Positions 62,501 to 64,000 of a DNA stretch of 64,000 nucleotides are shown piece by piece. The position numbers and the translations under genes were made by a program. The notes under the pieces are model-generated. The model had not been told where the DNA came from. It saw only the letters and a program-made list of their open reading frames with translations, and did not search any database. This stretch comes from Bradyrhizobium roseum (GTDB lineage: Bacteria; Pseudomonadota; Alphaproteobacteria; Rhizobiales; Xanthobacteraceae): assembly GCF_030413175.1 (NCBI RefSeq), contig NZ_CP129212.1, positions 2,294,001 through 2,358,000 on the forward strand, given 5' to 3'. The stretch's first letter is position 1; every line of letters starts with the position of its first letter.

Positions 62501-63643
62501 ATGACCGCTGACATCAATCCCTATCGCATTTCGATCGGCGACGACGTGCTCGACGATCTCAAATCGCGGCTGCGCAACACGCGCTGGCCGGAAGCCGAAC
62601 TGGTTGGGGACTGGAGCCAGGGCGCACCGCTGAAATGGATCCAGGACATTTGCCGCTATTGGGCGGAAGAATACGACTGGCGGGCGCGCGAGGCGCGGCT
62701 CAATCGATTCGCGCAGTTCACCACCGAGATCGACGGGCTCGACATGCATTTCCTGCACGTCCGCTCGAAGCATCCGAACGCGATGCCGCTGATCATCACG
62801 CATGGTTGGCCGGGTTCGGTGGTCGAGTTTCACAAGGTGATCGAGCCTTTGACTGATCCGACGGCGCATGGCGGCAACGCGGCCGATGCGTTTCACGTGG
62901 TCTGCCCGTCGCTGCCGGGCTTTGGCTTCTCCGCGAAACCGAAGACGACCGGCTGGGGCGTCGAGCGTATCGCGTCAAGCTGGATGGTCTTGATGGATCG
63001 CCTCGGCTATCCGCGCTATGGCGCGCAGGGCGGCGATTGGGGATCGGCGGTCACTACCGCGATCGGTGTGCTGGATGCCCAACATTGTGCCGGGATTCAC
63101 ATCACGCTGGCGATGTCGGCGCGACCCAATGTCCAAGGGCAGCCGACAGCGGAGGAGGCGCGGGCGCTGCAGGGAATCGAGCATTATGCCGAATGGGATT
63201 CCGGCTATTCCAAGCAGCAATCCACCCGGCCGCAAACGCTCGGATATGCGCTGACTGATTCGCCGAGCGGGCAGGCGGCGTGGATTCTGGAAAAATTCTG
63301 GGCGTGGACCGATTGCGATGGGCATCCGGAAAACATCCTGGGTCGCGACGAGCTGCTCGACAACGTCATGCTCTATTGGGTGACGGCAACCGCCGCCTCG
63401 TCGGCCCGCCTGTACTGGGAAAGCTTTGGACCCAAGCGGCGGACGCCGTTCGAGGTAAAGATACCGACCGGCGTCGCCGTCTTCCCCAAGGAGATCGTTA
63501 CGCCCGTGCGGAAATGGATGGAAGCGAGCTACACGAATATCCGGCACTGGCGCGAAATGCCGAAGGGCGGTCACTTCGCGGCTTTCGAACAGCCGGACCT
63601 GTTCGTCCAGGAAGTGCGCGAGTTCTTCCGGACGCTGCGCTAG
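62501..63643 (+). CDS. Epoxide hydrolase (EHN-domain alpha/beta hydrolase)
   Basis: Microsomal-type epoxide hydrolase, 380 aa. The N-terminal EHN domain (residues 5-110: PYRISIGDDVLDDLKSRLRNTRWP) precedes the alpha/beta core. The oxyanion motif is HGWPGS, the nucleophile Asp179 in GGDWGS, and the catalytic His358 in GGHFAAFEQP. It hydrolyses epoxides to diols. No signal peptide. It is not obviously tied to its neighbours. Confidence 0.9.
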   Translation: MTADINPYRISIGDDVLDDLKSRLRNTRWPEAELVGDWSQGAPLKWIQDICRYWAEEYDWRAREARLNRFAQFTTEIDGLDMHFLHVRSKHPNAMPLIITHGWPGSVVEFHKVIEPLTDPTAHGGNAADAFHVVCPSLPGFGFSAKPKTTGWGVERIASSWMVLMDRLGYPRYGAQGGDWGSAVTTAIGVLDAQHCAGIHITLAMSARPNVQGQPTAEEARALQGIEHYAEWDSGYSKQQSTRPQTLGYALTDSPSGQAAWILEKFWAWTDCDGHPENILGRDELLDNVMLYWVTATAASSARLYWESFGPKRRTPFEVKIPTGVAVFPKEIVTPVRKWMEASYTNIRHWREMPKGGHFAAFEQPDLFVQEVREFFRTLR

Positions 63644-63694
63644 CCGCCTGTTTCCTGATCAGCTGGATCGAAAGTAGCCTAATTTTCGCGCATA

Positions 63695-63713
63695 GCGCTT
63701 GCGTCCCAAGCGC
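63695..63713. terminator. Hairpin after the epoxide hydrolase gene
   Basis: Perfect 7-bp stem (GCGCTTG / CAAGCGC) with a five-base loop, 52 bases after the stop. There is no T-run; a modest terminator or RNA-stability element. Confidence 0.35.
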
Positions 63714-63785
63714 GAGAAGCACCGGTAAGGGCCTGTTCGGGCGGCATGTTTGTTGCATTTCTCAGATTCAAAAGAGGAGTGCTTG

Positions 63786-64000
63786 ATGACATCTGCGATC
63801 CGCCGACGTGAATTCATTGCCGGGCTTGGTGCCGGTATCGGGGCTGGATTGTTCGCCAGTCCGGCCATCGTTCGGGCTCAGGAAACGATTGTCATCCGGG
63901 CCGGTGCGCTGAAGTTGATCCACTCGATTGCTCCCTATTTCTACGACCAGTTCGTGCCGGCGGGCTACAAGATCGAGGTGCTGCCGTTCGAAACGCCGAC
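63786..64000 (+). CDS. Tat-exported ABC-transporter substrate-binding protein (5' end)
   Basis: The first 71 codons are in the window. The ATG at 63786 follows AGAGGAG. The start is a Tat signal (SAIRRREFIAGLGAGIGAGL, cleavage near VRAQ), followed by VIRAGALKLIHSIAPYFYDQF, the opening of a nitrate/sulfonate/taurine-type (SsuA/TauA-like) binding protein. It would bind a substrate for an ABC importer whose other genes lie outside the window. The ligand is unknown. Confidence 0.82.
   Translation, partial: MTSAIRRREFIAGLGAGIGAGLFASPAIVRAQETIVIRAGALKLIHSIAPYFYDQFVPAGYKIEVLPFETP

Noticed and set aside
1..64000. tRNA, rRNA, riboswitch, CRISPR array, insertion sequence
   Set aside because: I looked for each on both strands and saw no cloverleaf, rRNA core, transposase frame with terminal repeats, or regularly spaced repeats.

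Overview
The window is high-GC alphaproteobacterial DNA. Gene content points to Bradyrhizobium or a close relative in the Nitrobacteraceae: PEP-CTERM tails of the [13 protein letters not shown] type, a complete sox cluster, a che-like cluster rich in alternative parts, and many GTG/TTG starts with ATGA/GTGA-type overlaps. This assignment is inference from gene families; no rRNA or tRNA gene is present to anchor it.

Layout. (1) 1-10.3 kb, all minus strand: a surface-polysaccharide assembly block (FkbM-type methyltransferase, three retaining and three other glycosyltransferases, a Wzx-like flippase, a Wzy/ligase-like membrane protein, two LbH acetyltransferases). The left 6 kb is visibly poorer in GC than the rest. 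(2) 10.5-31.2 kb: an exosortase/PEP-CTERM locus. It holds a WecG-STAS fusion, the TPR lipoprotein PrsT, an outer-membrane barrel, a polysaccharide export protein, a GspA-like ATPase, a chain-length regulator with its tyrosine kinase, a trypsin-like protease coupled to EpsI, an EpsD-type PPIase lipoprotein, a small membrane accessory protein and the exosortase. Three PEP-CTERM substrate proteins, two more glycosyltransferases and several small secreted proteins follow. A perfect sigma-54 promoter drives a pair of very small coupled genes. (3) 31.4-44.5 kb: a chemosensory operon (soluble MCP with two signalling tips, triple-CheW protein, CheB, HEAT protein, CheR, CheY, CheA, STAS-like protein, a second response regulator, CheC-like protein, hybrid kinase), preceded by a frameshifted CheC-like relic on the other strand. 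(4) 44.5-48.5 kb: small genes and a GH13-glycosyltransferase pair. (5) 48.8-60.7 kb: sulfur-compound oxidation. It has two YeeE/YedE transporters around an MCP relic, an ArsR-type regulator with a cysteine pair, periplasmic thioredoxins with CcdA/SoxV, a heme-binding-type protein, soxXA, and divergent soxYZBCD. (6) 60.8-64 kb: secreted small proteins, an epoxide hydrolase and the start of a Tat-exported substrate-binding protein.

How it fits together. The glycosyltransferases, flippase, export protein, chain-length regulator and kinase would make and export an extracellular polysaccharide. The exosortase with EpsI and its accessory proteins would process PEP-CTERM proteins for delivery to the same surface matrix. 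The sox genes would oxidise thiosulfate in the periplasm, with the regulator sensing sulfane sulfur and the YeeE proteins moving sulfur compounds. The chemosensory operon has no flagellar neighbours and may control a non-motility output such as surface polysaccharide; that link is speculation from proximity.
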